Part shown: positions 61,821 to 64,000 of the stretch, piece by piece
How positions within the stretch are numbered: position 1 is the first letter of the stretch
How the letters are laid out: the number at the start of each line of letters is the position of its first letter
Assembly: GCF_012273895.1 (NCBI RefSeq)
Contig: NC_052114.1
Span: forward strand, 5,004,565 to 5,068,564
Direction: 5' to 3'
DNA: 64,000 nt
From: Zerene cesonia
Lineage: Eukaryota > Arthropoda > Insecta > Lepidoptera > Pieridae
Position numbers and translations under genes: made by a program
Notes under the pieces: generated by a model
Told to the model about the DNA's origin: nothing
What the model saw: the letters and a program-made list of their open reading frames with translations, nothing else
Databases searched by the model: none

Positions 61821-62475
61821 TAGCTGCACCCGGCAAACGCTGTTCTGCCTTGCTCTTATCAGTTAGGGGTATAAAAAAGCCGATTCTCATAGATACCTGA
61901 TAAGCACAAAAAATTTCATCAAAATCGGTCAAGCCGTTTCGGAGGAGTATGGCAACGAAAACTGTGACACGAGAATTTTATATATGATGTACCACGGGCT
62001 ATTACAGGGACAATACCAATGTTTTTTTACCAATGTTGATTAGCGCAACACAGTTTTGTTATGCTGGCTTCTGAGGTCATTTATTACTTACTAGCAAACC
62101 CCGCGAACTCCGTTTCGCCACCAGATGGCTTCGTTTTTCCCGCTTTTCTGTTGAAATTTTTCCGGAATTTTCTTTGCTATAAACCTCACGACGCCCAAGA
62201 CCTTTCCAACGAATGCAAAACCGTGGAAATCGGTTCGTGCGTTCTGGAGTTATAGCGTCAGGAAGGAAAACCCGACTTATTTTTATATAGTAGACTAGCT
62301 GCACCCGGCAAACGCTGTTCCGCCTTACTCTTATCATTTAGGGGTATGAAAAATAGATGTTGGCCCATTCTGATAGATACCGGATAAGCACAAAAAATTT
62401 CATCAAAATCGGTCAAGCCGTTTCGGAGGAGTATGGCAACGAAAACTGTGACACGAGAATTTTACATATTAGAGA
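61821..62475 (-). mobile_element. Cluster of three LINE-tail fragments
   Basis: Three reverse-oriented tails lie at about 61821-61986, 62089-62290 and 62295-62470. The first and third share CTAGCTGCACCCGGCAAACG and AAATCGGTCAAGCCGTTTCG. The middle one (AGCAAACCCCGCGAACTCCG) is a different subfamily. The open frame at 62077-62337 belongs to this debris. Confidence 0.65.
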
Positions 62476-63175
62476 TTTGTGTAGATACTATTCTGGACAT
62501 TGTAAACTTAACATAGGCTAGCTTTTACGGTTAATTTAAACCTTGTTTTTTATTAAATTGATAATTATTGTGTTGTAATTAAATTTGAACTGTTGTTGAA
62601 TACCTATTCCCTACTAATATTATGAATGGGTAAGTCGCGCTGTCTCATTTTGTTTGAAATTTCCTACAGCGATAATTTGGGATCCAAGCGTATTAATTAA
62701 AATCATATAGGATTTTTTTCCGAATATCCTTCGGGAACTATGAGGGACTATCTAAGTCAGTCAAAAAGACAGTCTCAATTTGGACTAGAAGGAGGAAAAA
62801 AATGGTACTACAGACGAGCACAAAAAATACAAAATTTATTATTACTACATAATGGAGAGACATTTACATGCTATTACATAAATGTTGGTATGTAATTCTT
62901 TGATTTGTAAAGGGCAACTACAAGCATTTATGGCTACTTCTTCTGTATTTTCCGATTGATGCTAAATTGGTTTTCAAGGCCCTTATAAATATGAAGTTAC
63001 TAAGTTGAATAAATACTTAACTATTTTGAGCAGCAATGGTTAGGCTTTTTTTATTGTAAGCGATGTAGCCGTCTTTTCACTTGGCGCTTCCTTTCATGAC
63101 ACGGTTTTCGGTGAAATGAGATTCTCTGTCAGATTCTTCTGAATGGATTTATTGGACATACGGAGTTTCCCATCG

Positions 63176-63345
63176 TTGCGACTGCCTATTTCATACATTG
63201 GTTAACACGTGAGCATAGAACATAGAGGTTCCTGGCTTCAATTTCCGGTGGGGAGTCACACAAAAAATGTCACCGTCTGGCAGGACAGAGAAGGCTGAAA
63301 CAGATGTATATCGTTTGCACCATACCCCACTACACCGGACTTCTC
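63176..63345 (+). mobile_element. tRNA-derived SINE, diverged copy
   Basis: It has ATTGGTTAACACGTGAGCAT, a decayed B box (GGCTTCAATTTCC) and CCGTCTGGCAGGACAGAGAA, matching 51768-51976 with an internal deletion. Confidence 0.65.
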
Positions 63346-63646
63346 TAAGGAGTTTTAATTAAAAGTTTCCACTTATGTGGGAATTAAAATACCCACGTAT
63401 ACCTTTTGTAAAAATTTTATTAATAACAACATATTACAATTTTATTAATAATAACTGAAGATTGAACGTCGAACACGGATACTCCAATCGGTTAAGGAAA
63501 ACAGCAAGTAAAAGTAAAAGAACTAAAAAGTTCGATACATGAAACATCTGCCAATTGCGAGCCCACACTTGGTGAGCGTGTACCAACTGTAGGTATATGG
63601 AGTGTAGTATGTAGTCAGGAATGCTTATAGGAGATCTTCAGTGCAG

Positions 63647-63675
63647 TGGGAACAAAGGTCCCACCTTTGTTCCCA
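63647..63675. repeat. Perfect 13-bp hairpin with 3-nt loop
   Basis: TGGGAACAAAGGT at 63647-63659 and its exact reverse complement at 63663-63675 enclose CCC. The surroundings are unremarkable. Confidence 0.85.
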
Positions 63676-64000
63676 TATAGATTTTTAGGTAATTCATGTG
63701 TCATAAAATTTATATGAAACTTGACATGTAATTTGGTATCAATTTATTTTACGACGAAATTCGTCGGACGTGCAAGTATATTAAAGGGGGCGAGGAAAGG
63801 CAGGAGGCAATCAAATATACTCACTGGTTTAATAATTCTTAGTGTTAACCTGTTTGTGTGTTACCTACCCTAAGGGAGAGATCCTATACAATAATATACA
63901 ATGTGTACCTACTTAGCAGGAAGACACAAATTAGAAGTTCGCTATATCAATATTGAAGTCAAATTGCATGCAAAAATGAATTTCGGCCTGTTTATAGATC

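Overview
The window is insect nuclear DNA, most likely from a moth or butterfly. It is AT-rich, its genes have many short exons, and its introns and spacers are full of small repeats of lepidopteran type: a tRNA-derived SINE, LINE-tail fragments ending in a GCGGGGCGCAGCTAGT-like motif, and terminal-inverted-repeat elements. Two 1000-N gaps mark it as a draft scaffold. All exon models here come from hand translation and splice-site reading, checked for reading-frame continuity.

Layout. (1) 1-14227, minus strand: 5' part of a long glutamine-rich nuclear protein gene, 17 exons and 930 codons inside the window, running off the left edge. It ends with a CX2C-X9-CX2C finger and a SUMO-interacting motif, which suggests a SENP6/7-like (Ulp2, fly velo) SUMO protease whose catalytic domain would lie outside the window. 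(2) 3569-10633: its largest intron, holding both gaps, a duplicated 0.7-kb repeat, a hAT-like MITE, a broken BEL/Pao retrotransposon and a GC-rich exon lying on the wrong strand. (3) 17360-22477, plus: the CCDC6 orthologue, a coiled-coil protein, complete in 11 exons. (4) 22478-41392: about 19 kb without a recognised gene, containing repeat fragments, an orphan coding-like exon (32393-32506), a tRNA-like relic inside an inverted repeat (34563-34676) and a low-repeat stretch (38280-39700) that may be regulatory. (5) 41393-46329, plus: a Brachyury/brachyenteron T-box gene, complete in 7 exons. (6) 50150-58609, plus: ORC3 (latheo), complete in 13 exons. (7) 58610-64000: no gene recognised; SINE and LINE debris.

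The genes have unrelated jobs: probable SUMO processing, a coiled-coil scaffold, a hindgut/posterior transcription factor and replication-origin licensing. Nothing suggests a shared pathway. The first two are divergently arranged about 3.1 kb apart; the last three all point rightwards.

The strongest unexpected result concerns the assembly. The contig 5834-9159 appears to be placed backwards. Its left end is the exact reverse complement, over 77 bases, of the start of the contig after the second gap. Flipping it closes one gap, puts the stray GC-rich exon in frame and on the correct strand of the glutamine-rich gene, and puts the BEL/Pao fragment in the same orientation as an LTR-like piece left of the first gap.
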